Positions 34,407-45,578 are shown, counted from the first letter of the stretch. The stretch is DNA of 64,000 nucleotides from Spinacia oleracea (GCF_020520425.1 NC_079491.1:1736001-1800000); one strand, 5' to 3'. Numbers and translations: made by a program. The notes: generated by a model not told the origin, from the letters alone.

Positions 34407-36200
34407 CTAATTAATTATATGTATTAGTCCCTCGGTATGAGCTAGATACATAAAATGTTAAGGAAAGTTTGTGAATATTATTGGTTGAATAGTTGAGTCC
34501 ACGCAGTCACGTGTGATGGCAATATGGCACACGTGTGATAGTCATGGGTCAATATTTGACTACCAAAAGTTTGGTAAATGGAACTGTAAAATTTTCCAAC
34601 AGTCACGTGACCCACCCTTGGTTGGTTGGGTCATGGTCACGACTCACGAGTCATGACACGAAGGACTAAATGCCAAAAAATATTGCACTTGTATGCATCC
34701 ATTGCATTTGGTCATTTGCCCCTTTATTTTTTATTTTTTTTGCATTGGTTTATCTTATTCCCCTTCTAGGTTAAAGTTTGTTACTATATTATCAAATTAT
34801 GGTACAAGGACAACTTAATTAAGGCAATGTAGAGATAGTCAAAAACTGATCCGACTCGAGAAATCGACTTGAACCGACCTGTATTTTTAAGGATTCTGTC
34901 CCGACCCGAGATCCGAAATGTTGTTAAAATAGAAAACCCGTAACCTGGTCATATCCAACCCGTTAAGACCGACGATCGATTTCGACCCGTTAATGCATGA
35001 CCTGGACCGAATCTGACACCCAACCGAAATATAACCGATAACATAACTGAGTCAACTAACCCGACCGAAAAATGACTATTACATCTTGAAGTACATATAA
35101 ATATAGTGTCGATCACACATCTCTAAACATGTATCTTCATCTTTGTAAGTATTAAACTATGTGCAACAGAATTTGACCATATTAATTAAGAGAATAAGAA
35201 CTAACTTTGTGTAGTCCAAATAACGGAAAAAGAAACAAACTATTCTAATGTTTACGAAGTATTTGCTTAATATAAACGATAATAGAAGAAAAACTCATAA
35301 AGTAATCATTAAAATAAATGAAAATAAAAGAAACGTATAAATTAATCCAACTATGGGATAGTTGGATTTCAACAAAATGAATAGCCAAAGCATAGCTCTT
35401 GTCAATTTTAATGACATAGACTCATACTCCCGAATTACATTTATATTCATGGGGCCATTTTTATTTTATTGTTTATTTATTTATATATTATTATTTTCTT
35501 TTCTTTTCTTCTTCTTATGAATGGTGAATATGTATGATATGCATGAACCTAACCTTTCAATGTTAAGTCGGAACAATTTGATCTTTAAGTTCTACTCCCA
35601 TTTACTCGTAATTAAGAGCAAGTGAACAACGGATTAGTTATTAAGTACTTATATTTAATTAATAGACTTATAATAATGCCATAATTCATATTGATTTGGT
35701 GAATTTAAGGGGGACCAATGTGTACCATGGACCCTAATTAATATAATGATGAAATATATAATATACTCATAACATCATTAATTAATTATATTAAGACTGT
35801 CCTTAAGTGTTTGATCGTTATGCTTTATTTGGCATTTTCATTTTCTTTCTTCTAGAAGTTTTCTTATTTTATTATATAATTATACTGGTCTTTTATCGCA
35901 GATTTTGCACTGTGTGACATATATCATGCATTGTTTGACATATCGATGGGATATACTGCCTTTTTAAAGAAAAATCTAGCGATATTACGATAGTTTGAAG
36001 TCATACGTGAGAGAAGAAAATTTATATCTTTCGAGGGTGAAAAGTTATTTGGGGGGGGGGGGGGGGATACAAGGAAAAAAATGTTTTTGATTGAACTTAA
36101 TATTTTAGTTTCCAATTACCTCCTTATATACAATCCTAAGAGTTATACGTTTATTTGTAATATTTCAAAAATTATTAGTTTATTCAAAAGGTCTTGCGCG
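34407..36200. other. Intergenic, no recognised gene
   Basis: About 34841-35065 is a reverse-oriented relic of the GGGTC element (starts AGAGATAGTCAAAAACTGAT, then CCCGACC-type words). A run of 16 G (36051-36066) is the only extreme homopolymer of that base in the window. The rest is plain AT-rich spacer. Confidence 0.45.
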
Positions 36201-36204
36201 CACA

Positions 36205-36482
36205 AGGTGTACAATAAATTTATTGTACACCAAGATAACTTTTACCCATTTTCTTGTAACTTTAACCTAGTTTTGATTAACTTTTATATTAGTAAAAAAA
36301 AAGTTGATAGAAATGATTAAATAATTAATTTTATACATTATTAGTGGTTTTGAAGAAATATGTTTTTACTAAAATGAAAAAAATTATCACTAAAAATAGA
36401 TAACTTTTACATATATAAGCTTAACTTTTATACATTTTAAGTTAACTTTTACTCTGGTGTACAATATTTATTGTACACCCTT
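36205..36482. mobile_element. MITE with palindromic GTGTACAATAAATTTATTGTACAC ends (abridged in evidence)
   Basis: Each end contains its own near-palindrome (GTGTACAATAAA joined to its complement), followed inward by TAACTTTTAC-type words in opposite orientation. The two ends are therefore inverted copies of about 40 bp. Flanking duplication not resolved. Confidence 0.6.
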
Positions 36483-36884
36483 TATAAATAAGAATTTGTG
36501 TAGTTTATTACTCCTTATTTATAATTAGTACTCCATACAACAATGATTTATGGAAGTGTGCAACCCATCAAATTCAGATTTGCGGACCAATTTTGTTTAA
36601 TTAATTAGCATGGCATAGCCGCATATATAGGAGAATTTTCAAATATGGAGTATGAGTTGTTGATAGTTGACATCTATAGAGTAATATACACATAATATAC
36701 ATTGAATTGGAGTACATTTTTAGGTAAGAAAAATGATCATATTGTACCAATACTTATCTCAAATTATCTAGTTCATCAACACAAATCAACACTTGAGCCA
36801 CTCTCAGATATAATACAGTGAAAGATGAGTTACTCATCAATTTCACCTGCTTGTGTTGGTTTACTTAATATTACATAATACATA

Positions 36885-37139
36885 ATTTCTCCATTTCTGA
36901 AAGTTCTTTACGCTTTGGAATATGTGTCCAAAATATAAAAATTTTGACCGTAAATTCTCACTATTATATACATCAAAACGTTACACGTAAGATCTTGTTA
37001 GATTGATCTCGATATGTATTTTCAGAATATCAACTTTTTATAATTTTTCCAAATACGAAAATTGATATATTAGTAGTTAAATATTGCATTGGAGTGCGTG
37101 TAAATAGTAATTGTAAAGAACTTTCTGAAACGGATGTAG
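36885..37139. mobile_element. Stowaway MITE, inverted copy of the family at 30582-30835
   Basis: The left part (TTTCTGAAAGTTCTTTACGC) matches the reverse complement of the right part of 30582-30835. The right end reads AAAGAACTTTCTGAAACGGA. TA lies at 36883-36884 and 37140-37141. Confidence 0.75.
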
Positions 37140-37565
37140 TAGTACTTTATATGCTTTGTATGTATAGTATAACGAGTAAAAAGTACGAAGTACTATAATA
37201 TATATTTTATTTGTCCTGATGTCTCATATCATAATTAAGTATGGACTTATAAATTAAATATACAAAGTAATTAAATGTTTAGATTCAAAAATAAATTAAA
37301 CTAGAGAGCAACACGATTAACAAGTGATTAGTGTCATTTAATTTAATGCTCCTGTAACCCAGTAAATAATTTACCACTTTGTACAGCTTTCTAGTTAAAA
37401 ATTGGACATAGATCGTCTAATTAGATCCATAATTGAACCAATTAACAATAATACTTAATTTGTATACCTTACATAAGACACGAGGCCACATGCAAATAGC
37501 ATATGCTCAACTTATAAGCCAATATAGACAGAACAAAAGGGTAGAACATGCCTTTTTTTAATCTA

Positions 37566-37906
37566 CGAAAATGATAAAGGTCGCAACACGCGACCTTTAA
37601 GCCGTGTCACAATGATGACATGGCATGCTTATGTGTCATGATTTAAATTGGAAACTAAAATATTTAACTTATATAATCTATTATACATGTTTCAAAAAAG
37701 GTAAGAAAATTTTAATATTCTAATTTGTTTCCTTTTTTATATCGATTAATCTATTTACATATTTTCATAGTAAAAATATTGAATTGATAGTAAAAATATC
37801 CTGATGACACATAGCCTACGTGGCACCTATATGTACCAATTAAACTGCGACACGTAAGATTGTGACAACTAAATGTTGTCGCAACTTGCGACCTTTATCA
37901 TCACCC
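37566..37906 (+). mobile_element. MULE-type MITE, copy 1
   Basis: Ends CGAAAATGATAAAGGTCGCA and, inverted, GGGTGATGATAAAGGTCGCA. Perfect 9-bp duplications TTTAATCTA lie at 37557-37565 and 37907-37915. About 341 bp, no coding capacity. A near-identical-length copy is at 63301-63642. Confidence 0.88.
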
Positions 37907-38119
37907 TTTAATCTAATGTAATTAACATACCATTAAGTATGTAATTACACATGTGCTGATGTGCATTATAATATTTGCACATCTTGACTAGCTTATATAA
38001 AGATGTTTGGTTATAAGAGGTTTGGAGAAAAAATAAGCTTATTTTAAGGTGAATTAGAGGTTTGAATCGTTTGATCATTTCAAAACGCTAATGAGAGTTT
38101 TTTTGTTATGAGAGGCTTG

Positions 38120-38395
38120 AACTACAAAAAAACAACTACATTAACAACGTACAACAAAACCATTAACGGTGGGCTTAAATCTCGCCCCTTATGTGGAGAA
38201 TTCTACTACAAGGTATTTGGACCCGTTATAATTAACTTACCCCAAAAATTTAACAAATCAAATGATCGACGTAATATTTGCGACGGGTAGTAAACTATGA
38301 CGACCCCTTTCACGACAAGCTTGTGACTGATATTTCCAGTCGTAATTGTTCTTTTACAACGGATTTTTAACGAGAGGCTGGAAGAAGTGAATGTG
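38120..38395. mobile_element. Decayed relative of the GACGGG CACTA family
   Basis: It contains GCGACGGGTAG, ACGACCCCTTTCACGACAAG and similar words in the order seen in the CACTA mini-elements at 24526, 39385 and 41410. Clear CACTA ends are missing. Confidence 0.35.
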
Positions 38396-38835
38396 AAATG
38401 ACGATTTTGTCTAGAATATTGAATAAAATTACAAGACTTGTCTGTCTACGTCGTTTTGTATCAATGTCCTTAATGGCCATTTATACGTTAACAAGTACTA
38501 CAGACTTTACCAAATACTTTACAATAGCAAATAATTTAACCAGTTGATCAAACCAGCCAATACAAGTACGTATTAACATCTAACATACAGCTGGTCAAAC
38601 CAACTAACCGCTAATTGTAAAACATGGTCACAATGTAATTTGAACTTGTTAAGTTATTGTTGTCGAAAATTGTACTTAAGCAACCGTTATCGCAATAAGC
38701 TGAATTGGTATGATTGTATGAAACTACAAACAACTAAAACAAGGATTAACTTGAAACAAATATAAGCTTTAACTTATTCAAACTTATTACTCCAATTAAA
38801 ATAACATGATATAAATTGACTGTTCGTAATTCGTA

Positions 38836-39138
38836 CTACCTCTGTTTCAAAATAATCTTTATACTTTTCGTTTTAGTCCGTTTTATTATGTTCTTTATAC
38901 TTTGTTTTATTCTATTTTTGGACATAAAAATTTACTACATTACCCTTCTACCCCCACAATATTTACAATTTTGCATTTACTATCTCTTACTTTAATCAAA
39001 TTTTCTTACACTCATCCATTTTGTTTACTCATTTTTTTACTTTATCCATATTTTATTATATTCACCAAACTTTTTCATTTTTGTTTTAATATTTGTGCAA
39101 ATAGCAACTGTAATTTTTTTTTAATGAAATAAAGGTAG
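38836..39138. mobile_element. Stowaway-like MITE
   Basis: Left end CTACCTCTGTTTCAAAATAA and inverted right end CTACCTTTATTTCATTAAAA are flanked by TA. The arms are weakly matched beyond the first 15 bases. Confidence 0.55.
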
Positions 39139-39384
39139 TATGTCATTACTATAAATAGGAAAGTGATACAGGGTTCTCTTTGTTTGGCAATACATTGGGT
39201 GCCTTGGCATCGTACAGCTGTAACAACAAAAGCAAGTCTATAGTAATACTCAATTACTCAATGTGCGAGGAAGTATGAATTGTATTATTATTACAAACCT
39301 CCAATTATCCAATCCAATCATTAATTCATGACAACAAATCTTCTGTGGCCTTCTTTGTTCTCTTTCGTATACATTATGGAAACT

Positions 39385-39632
39385 ACGTCCAATTTAATAA
39401 CGACGGGTTAAAAATTCCGTCGTAAAAGGCTTTTGCGACGGGGCTAATAATCAAACAAAGACGGGAACAACTGTTGCAAATGTATTTTATGACGGGTTAA
39501 CAGCGAGATTTTTCATTAATGACGACCCCTTTTATGACGAGTTCGCGACAGGAAATCCCGTCATTAATCAACGATTATTGATCTTTAACGACAAGATTTC
39601 CCATCGTTAATGGTACAATTTTTTGTAGTGAA
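39385..39632 (-). mobile_element. CACTA mini-element of the GACGGG family, left end decayed
   Basis: The right terminus reads TACAATTTTTTGTAGTG. The reverse complement of the element aligns along its length with 24526-24790 (GTCGTAAAAGGCTTTTGCGACG, GACGGGTTAAC, TTTTATGACG, TTCGCGACAGGAAA, each in order; longest shared words given in part). The left terminus is degenerate. Confidence 0.65.
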
Positions 39633-40021
39633 TGTAAAAAAAAAAACATGTAAGAATGTGAGATGTTTTCAAAAACTTTGTTGTCAACTCGAGTATATTG
39701 AACCAATAACATTCACCATGTTACCGTATAGTTCAATTCTGAAAAAATCCTAAATTTCAACTTTCCACTAATTCTTACTACGTATCAATTTAGAATACGT
39801 TTCTATTGTACTATAAGACGATTTTGCGCCACCTCTCGATGCAGTAGAACAGAAAGCGGCCGCCCTTCAGGATTAACGCATCCTTGTATTTGTGTGCACT
39901 TATAAAACTGAATGGAGTATTAACATATGCCCAAAACCGAGATCAATTTGTGAGAGAAAGCACTGTGTTTTGATTTTCTTCAAATTACAGAGCAATTGTT
40001 TGTTGAACAAATGAATTGAAT

Positions 40022-40190
40022 AGACGATTGGTAAATTAATCAATCTCTGGGAACATCAACAAACAAATCGGGATGAAAAGTAATGAGCCAAGACTCGATT
40101 AAGGCATCAGTTACGGAATCCAAAGAACCAGATTGCATGGCATACCCCAACATCCCGAGGCCCGAACCCGACCGGCTATCGCGCGTGTGT
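40022..40190 (-). pseudogene. Unidentified coding-like fragment on the minus strand
   Basis: The minus strand reads DSRSGSGLGMLGYAMQSGSL, then DSVTDALIESWLITFHPDLF and VDVPRD before a stop near 40006. The amino-acid make-up looks like real protein rather than random AT-rich reading, and the local base composition is richer in GC. Nothing upstream on that strand continues it, so it is probably a captured or leftover 3' exon. I cannot name the family. The plus-strand open frame over the same place (40083-40472) looks like chance. Confidence 0.3.
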
Positions 40191-40472
40191 TATGTGTCCA
40201 CTCATACCAATCTTCCACTTTTTCAAGCAACAGTTACACTCTCAACCCGATATATAAACAAGGAGGAAATGAATAAATCTCTCAATGTGAAACAATATTA
40301 CTATTCACTTTTTAACCTTTTTCTTTCGTCTTTCCCAATTAAGGACTTCAACATACTTTTCTACAGTCACAAAACATCTCAATTCACCAAAAATAAAATG
40401 GAAGTTTCAGTTTTCCGATGTGATTGTGGACCTAAAAAACGACCCTATATGAGCACTTGGGCATGTAATTAA

Positions 40473-41229
40473 CATTATGAATTGAATCCATGTATTGACA
40501 ACTATGTAGAGTATAATATTTTGCATCAAAATGTAGGGTATAAAATTGAACAAACTTTCCAACAAAAAATGATAATTAGAGTATATTCTTGTATTTTGAT
40601 ACTACATACCCCGTAAAAAAGGGGGAACAATAATGTTTATTAGATGTAACATTATCTAAACTAGCCTTAATAATTATGATGTACAATGTTTGTGTCCCAA
40701 ATGTGGTCACTTCAAAAATAGGACCATTAAATTTGGTCTATTTTGTCAAAGAAAATTTAGTTGGGTGTTGAGGTGAAATCAATATCGTTAAATAAATGTC
40801 ATTTTCTGATTTTGTACATATTTGGATTGATGATGCAAAGGGAAAACGATGGTCTTACGTAAGCATTGTGCCTACCATCTTTAGCAATTTTTTTTAGAAT
40901 GTTCCCTCCTTTCACATGAAACCTCGTATGCACCTTCCTTTATTAGATTCTAGTAGACTTCATAGTTAGTATTGACTTTACTGATAGGTTGGAAGTATTT
41001 TTGCGTATTTGATATGTGTTTACAAATGTATATTATAGCAAAAGATGAAATAGAAAAAAGAAATTGAATAGTACTTTTTTAACAAAATGATACTTTTTTT
41101 TTACAGGAATGGTACTTTTTTTTACATGAATGGTACTTCATTTTTCCCCTATTTTCTCGTTTTGTTGACTGATATGTGTTTGAAACACATGTCAGATAGC
41201 CGTCTCGCCACCCTCACTGACAATATGTA
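40473..41229. other. Intergenic, no recognised feature
   Basis: AT-rich spacer with T runs near 41077 and 41093. GAATGGTACTTTTTTTTACA occurs twice close together near 41100-41135. No gene supported. Confidence 0.4.
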
Positions 41230-41319
41230 CTCCTTCCGTCTCGTTTTACTTGTCTCACTATATCATTTTTGTAAGAATTTTTAGGATTAAATGGAGCAAG
41301 TAAAATGAGACAGATGGAG
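41230..41319. mobile_element. Very short Stowaway MITE (90 bp)
   Basis: CTCCTTCCGTCTCGTTTTAC at the left and, inverted, CTCCATCTGTCTCATTTTAC at the right, then CTTG on each arm; TA on both sides. Almost the whole element is inverted repeat. Confidence 0.85.
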
Positions 41320-41409
41320 TAGTACATTATGTGATTTTGTTAGATCTGTTTCATGTTTAAATTTGAAATATTAACTTTTTTTTTTACAATTCTTACTTTA
41401 TACAAACGT

Positions 41410-41765
41410 CACTATAAGAATTTGTATCTTTAGTGACAAACTAATAACGACGGTGAAAGAATATTTTCCGTAGTTTGTTATTCAGTCGTAATTGGGTATT
41501 TATACAACGTACATATTATGGTAATTATTCTACGAAATATACAAGAGAATATTTACTAAAGTCTTTTGCGATGGGACTAATAACTCGACAAAGACAAGAA
41601 CAACCGTGGCAAATGTCTTTTACAACGGGTTAACGACGGGAACGTCCATTAATGACGGTCCCCTTTTATGACGGGTTCTCGACAGGAAATCTCATCGTTA
41701 ATGAACGATTATTGAGTTTTAGCGACGGAATTTCTCGTCGTTAATGGTACAATTTCTTGTAGATG
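41410..41765 (-). mobile_element. CACTA mini-element, longer member of the GACGGG family
   Basis: It starts CACTATAAGAATTTG and ends ACAATTTCTTGTAGATG. The right two thirds match the reverse complement of 24526-24790, and the left third (about 41440-41560) holds extra sequence. Both ends resemble EnSpm/CACTA termini with small changes. Confidence 0.65.
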
Positions 41766-41841
41766 TACAGTGTACTACTACGTAAAACTCATGTGTTACT
41801 GTGTTAGAGATCGTGAAATAAAACGTAACCAAAAAATAATA

Positions 41842-42099
41842 CTTCCTCCATTTTTTTTTTAATTGCACCATCTGTGATTTCACGCTTGCCAATGCACTAT
41901 TTTAACCACTAATATCTCTCATTATACATTTTAAAAAATTATAAAAATTTGATAATTTGAAAGTATATTTCGAGACGAATCTAACAAGATCCCACATGAA
42001 TATATTTTTCCTTACATATAAATCACAAAAAATAAGTATATAAGAATGTGTGAATAGTGCTAAAATCAAGATGGTGCAATTATAAAAAAATGGAGGAAG
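41842..42099. mobile_element. Stowaway MITE
   Basis: CTTCCTCCATTTTTTTTTTA at the left and its complement at the right (AAAAAAATGGAGGAAG), with inner TTGCACCATC / GATGGTGCAA; TA on both sides. Confidence 0.88.
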
Positions 42100-42101
42100 T
42101 A

Positions 42102-43075
42102 TGGAATTCATTTCCGTGTTTTACCAAATAATTATGAGAAAAACCATGTTTGGGAGTGGGAGAGGATGCTTATATGGCCTGGTTTCTCTGAAAAACAAGT
42201 GGCTATGGAGAGGAAGAAAAGTATTATATCTGATAATTTATTTAATTGAATAAACTCCAAGTTGTGAAACCAAAATTTTGTCACTATAGTTTCCAAAATC
42301 TAATTTAATCAAACTGTAAATCTTTTTCTTTTTGTGTGATTTTTCGAGTACATTAGACTTACTATGATCTAGTTTTTAAAATTATAATTATTGATTGAAG
42401 ATATTGTTTAATGAGGAGCATTTACCTTAATATTCAAAGGAGGCGCTTGGTTCGTAAAATTTCGATACAAGTCTGAAATGGATAAAACTCGTATTATATG
42501 TTTGGTTGACAATATTATAAATTTAAAACTTCGTATTAATTGAACTCAGTGGGTGAGAGATTTAGATATCTTGGATTCAGCGGTCGTAGTTTTGACGAAG
42601 GGAGACTTTATTTGATTCAATTTATCATGTACGTATTTGTTAAATCTATATCTCTATTGTAAATTTTGTATGAATTTTTATTAATGAATTAACTTTCCTT
42701 TAAAAAAATAAAAGATTTATAAACTTTATGAAGATGTTGTTTTATTCCTGATTCCGAACTCATACAATTTTTCGAATAACACTCCACCTAATAGTCATAG
42801 TAGGAGTAGTTTGTTAACTCATACTCCTCTATCACCAATCAATTTAAGACTGAAAAGCTACTTTCACATGGAACTTGCTAATGTTAGCCTTTCAAGTTTC
42901 AACAACGAATTGTTACACAAACACAAGTTTTCCATTTTCTTTGACTATGAATAGTTACTTATTACTCACCAACTAATAATTAATTAATTATTCATTCAAT
43001 AACTAAACAGTAAACACGACCATGACCCATGGGAGTATCCCATACTTCCATTAGAAATAAGCCACAAATATTTAT
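42102..43075. other. Intergenic, no recognised gene
   Basis: AT-rich. The only regularity is a possible repeat fragment near 42540-42720, with a purine-rich phrase followed by AT-rich sequence and an A-rich end. I cannot assign it. Confidence 0.35.
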
Positions 43076-43077
43076 TA

Positions 43078-43609
43078 TTCCTCCGTTACACAAATATTTC
43101 ATCATTTTGACTTTAACCTATTAATAATGTGTATTTGACCATCTTTTATAATATATACGTAAGAAAATACGTAATCATGCATGATCTTGTTAGATTCGTA
43201 TTAATATAGTTCCTCCGTTTCAAAAAAATTACAACACTTTTAGTTTTGCCACTATTTATATATCAACTTTGACCATATATTTAACTAATCTATTAAAATC
43301 AAATGTTATCAAGTAAAATATCGTTGAATTGATCTCATTACGTACTTGCATAACATTAAACTTTAATATTTTTTAGAACAATATAACTAGAGATAATTAT
43401 GGTCAAAGTTATACCTCAGAAAACGTGCTAGTCAAAGTGTTGCAATTTTTTTGAAACAGACGAAGTATATATATATATTTTTTAAATATCAATTTTTTAA
43501 AAGATGGAGTATAATTTTTACTTATGCCTAATTCAGGGGATTAAGAGTCAAAGTTGTGTGTTGAGAATCATAAACTCGACATGGTGCAATATTTAAAAAA
43601 CTGAATAAA

Positions 43610-43610
<1 letters not shown>
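43078..43610. mobile_element. Stowaway-like MITE carrying a second MITE inside it
   Basis: The outer element begins TTCCTCCGTTACACAAATAT after TA. It continues to 43208, then resumes after 43465 (AAATATCAATTTTTTAAAAG) and ends near ATGGTGCAATATTTAAAAAA. Its right terminus merges with an (ATT)n tract. Confidence 0.5.
43209..43465. mobile_element. Inner Stowaway MITE
   Basis: GTTCCTCCGTTTCAAAAAAA at the left and its inverted partner (TTTTTTTGAAACAGACGAAG) at the right, with inner ACAACACTTT / AAAGTGTTGC; TA on both sides. Confidence 0.8.
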
Positions 43611-43691
<81 letters not shown>

Positions 43692-43783
43692 ACGTTACAA
43701 ACTTAACAAGCTATAAAGATCAAGTGAACTACAAGAAGTTGGAGGGGAGCCGAGATACAATCTGGGCCCCCACTCCTCTATTA
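43611..43783 (-). mobile_element. LINE 3' end, copy A, with (ATT)n tail
   Basis: Minus-strand 43691-43783 encodes GVGAQIVSRLPSNFL and a stop, followed by a short 3' UTR and then about 27 trinucleotide units (43611-43690) as the tail. It is nearly identical to the same part of copy C but strongly 5' truncated. The tail and C-terminus suggest an RTE-type LINE; the clade is inferred. Confidence 0.8.
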
Positions 43784-44035
43784 TTATTATTATTATTATT
43801 ATTATTTTTTATTATTATTATTATTATAAAGAAACGATTACACAAAGTTGGATGGGAGCCTAGCCACTAATTGGGCTCCGACACCCTTATTCAAAGCAAA
43901 ACACAAACGATGAAAAAGAAAAGAACGAATGTTAGCAGCAGCCGTGTTACTCTGAGCAACACGTGAGACCCGAGACATGAACTCGAGGGCATCACTCCCC
44001 AGTTCTCCAAAGGTGGAGAAAGCAAACGTCGTTCC

Positions 44036-44036
<1 letters not shown>
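43784..44036 (-). mobile_element. LINE 3' end, copy B, diverged subfamily
   Basis: The minus strand (44035 down to the stop at 43838-43840) is open for 65 codons. It begins GTTFAFSTFGELGSDALEFM and ends KGVGAQLVARLPSNFV, colinear with copy C but diverged. Its (ATT)n tail is 43784-43828. Confidence 0.85.
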
Positions 44037-44077
<41 letters not shown>

Positions 44078-44360
44078 GGGAAAACACCAAAACGTTACAA
44101 GCTTAACAAGCTACAAAGATCAAATGAACTACAAGAAGTTGGAGGGGAGCCGAGATACAATCTGGGCCCCCACTCCTCTAGCTATGGCGAACCCGATCCT
44201 GCTGAAAATGTGGGCAGCTGCCCGCGCCCCAATGTCTTGAGTCCTGGAGTACGTCTGGACCCGCTTCAGCAAAGAAACAGCCCCTTTCTCTAATTCCCCA
44301 AAAGAAGAGAAGGAAAAAGGAAAGAAACCGTAACCCAAAGCCCTACAACGTGCCCCATAC
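44037..44360 (-). mobile_element. LINE 3' end, copy C, longest
   Basis: The minus strand encodes GARCRALGYGFFPFSFSSFG, ELEKGAVSLLKRVQTYSRTQ, DIGARAAAHIFSRIGFAIAR and GVGAQIVSRLPSNFL before the stop. This is the C-terminus of a plant LINE reverse-transcriptase protein. Its 3' UTR contains CTTTGTAGCTTGTTAAGCTT, then the (ATT)n tail at 44037-44077. To its right is another (ATT)n run (44361-44392), probably the target. Confidence 0.85.
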
Positions 44361-44404
44361 TTATTATTATTATTATTATTATTATTATTTTATTTTAATT
44401 ATTA

Positions 44405-44724
44405 CTCCCTCCATTCCTTTTTTATCTTCCTGTTTCTATTTTTGGATATGATTTTTTACCATAAATTTCCTCACAATCCCTTATTTAATTCATTCACATT
44501 TCCCCATTCACCCACCCAACCCCACTTTTATGATTTTTTATTACTTTAATAAAAATATCTTCTCTCTTCTTCATTTCTTTATTACGGAGTATTACTTTTC
44601 TTCATTTATTTATTATTTTCTCTTACACCCAATCATTACTCTTACACTCAATCATTACAAGATTCCATTTTCTTATTTTCCACCCCAAACACCAAATAGG
44701 AAGATCATTTAGGAATGGAGGGAG
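44405..44724. mobile_element. Stowaway MITE
   Basis: CTCCCTCCATTCCTTTTTTA at the left and, inverted, CTCCCTCCATTCCTAAATGA at the right; TA on both sides. Inner TCTTCCTGTTT / AATAGGAAGA extends it. Confidence 0.85.
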
Positions 44725-44727
44725 TAT

Positions 44728-44731
44728 TACT

Positions 44732-44823
<92 letters not shown>

Positions 44824-44842
44824 GTTATTATTATTATTATTA
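44728..44842. repeat. (AAT)n meeting (ATT)n: long perfect AT palindrome
   Basis: About 18 AAT units (to about 44786) are followed directly by about 18 ATT units. The two halves can pair into a hairpin with arms of roughly 50 nt. It lies exactly between two Stowaway elements. Confidence 0.85.
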
Positions 44843-44846
44843 ACTA

Positions 44847-45170
44847 CTCCCTTCGTCCTAAAATTATAGTCATGTTTTCTAAATCGGGCGTTCCAAAATT
44901 ATAGTCTTATTTCTAATTTTGACTACTAAGGTTCCCACTTTCTCATGTACTATATTAATTAAAAATGTATTGAAAACCCCACCCATGTACTATATTCCAC
45001 TTTCATATGTACTACTCCATATTCTATTTCACGTGTACTTTATTCCACTTTTCCAAACAATTCAATCATCATATGTACTTTATTCTATTTTTTCATGTAA
45101 TATATTCCATCTTATTTAAAACCCGTGTTTTTTGTCAAACGAGACTATAATTATGGGACGGAGGAGGGAG
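44847..45170. mobile_element. Stowaway MITE
   Basis: CTCCCTTCGTCCTAAAATTA at the left and, inverted, CTCCCTCCTCCGTCCCATAA at the right; inner TATAGTC / GACTATA; TA on both sides. Confidence 0.85.
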
Positions 45171-45222
45171 TACTCTCTAAGATGAGAAATGACATCACCA
45201 TAGACTTGAATGCTATCCCACC

Positions 45223-45261
45223 TTGACCACGCCGCCGGGGGGGCTGACATTGACCCACGTG
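45223..45261 (+). promoter_or_regulatory. Cluster of W boxes, a GCC-like core and a G box upstream of the ERF1B-like gene
   Basis: TTGACC at 45223-45228, GCCGCCG at 45231-45237, TTGACC at 45250-45255 and CACGTG at 45256-45261 fall within 39 bp, about 320-360 bp upstream of the TATA box. W boxes bind WRKY factors, GCCGCC cores bind ERFs and G boxes bind bHLH/bZIP factors. Their use here is inferred. Confidence 0.45.
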
Positions 45262-45578
45262 CTTAAAAACAAACTTCTTCAAAATAATGGTCTCTTGTCA
45301 AGTCTCACACTCTCACAAAACAACAACGACATATACCAAAAGCTAAAAGCATAAAACAATTAAATATTAATTTATGTTTCTATCAAATCTATTACTAAAT
45401 ATTGTTTAATAATTTAATTCTAGGAACATCCTCCTTAGCCCATAATTCAGAATGTGTCACCTTCTTATTATTTTACATCAAATTCAAATCTAGTAAACCC
45501 ATTTTTTGACACTATTATATTACCATAATACCTTACTATAGATATGTCATTATATTTTTGGACCACTATTTTAAGGAG

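Noticed and set aside
40083-40472. 129-codon plus-strand frame
   Set aside because: No recognisable features; the more protein-like reading is on the opposite strand and is itself uncertain.
43977-44240. 87-codon frame with poly-Ile
   Set aside because: It reads the (ATT)n tail and the antisense of LINE copy C.
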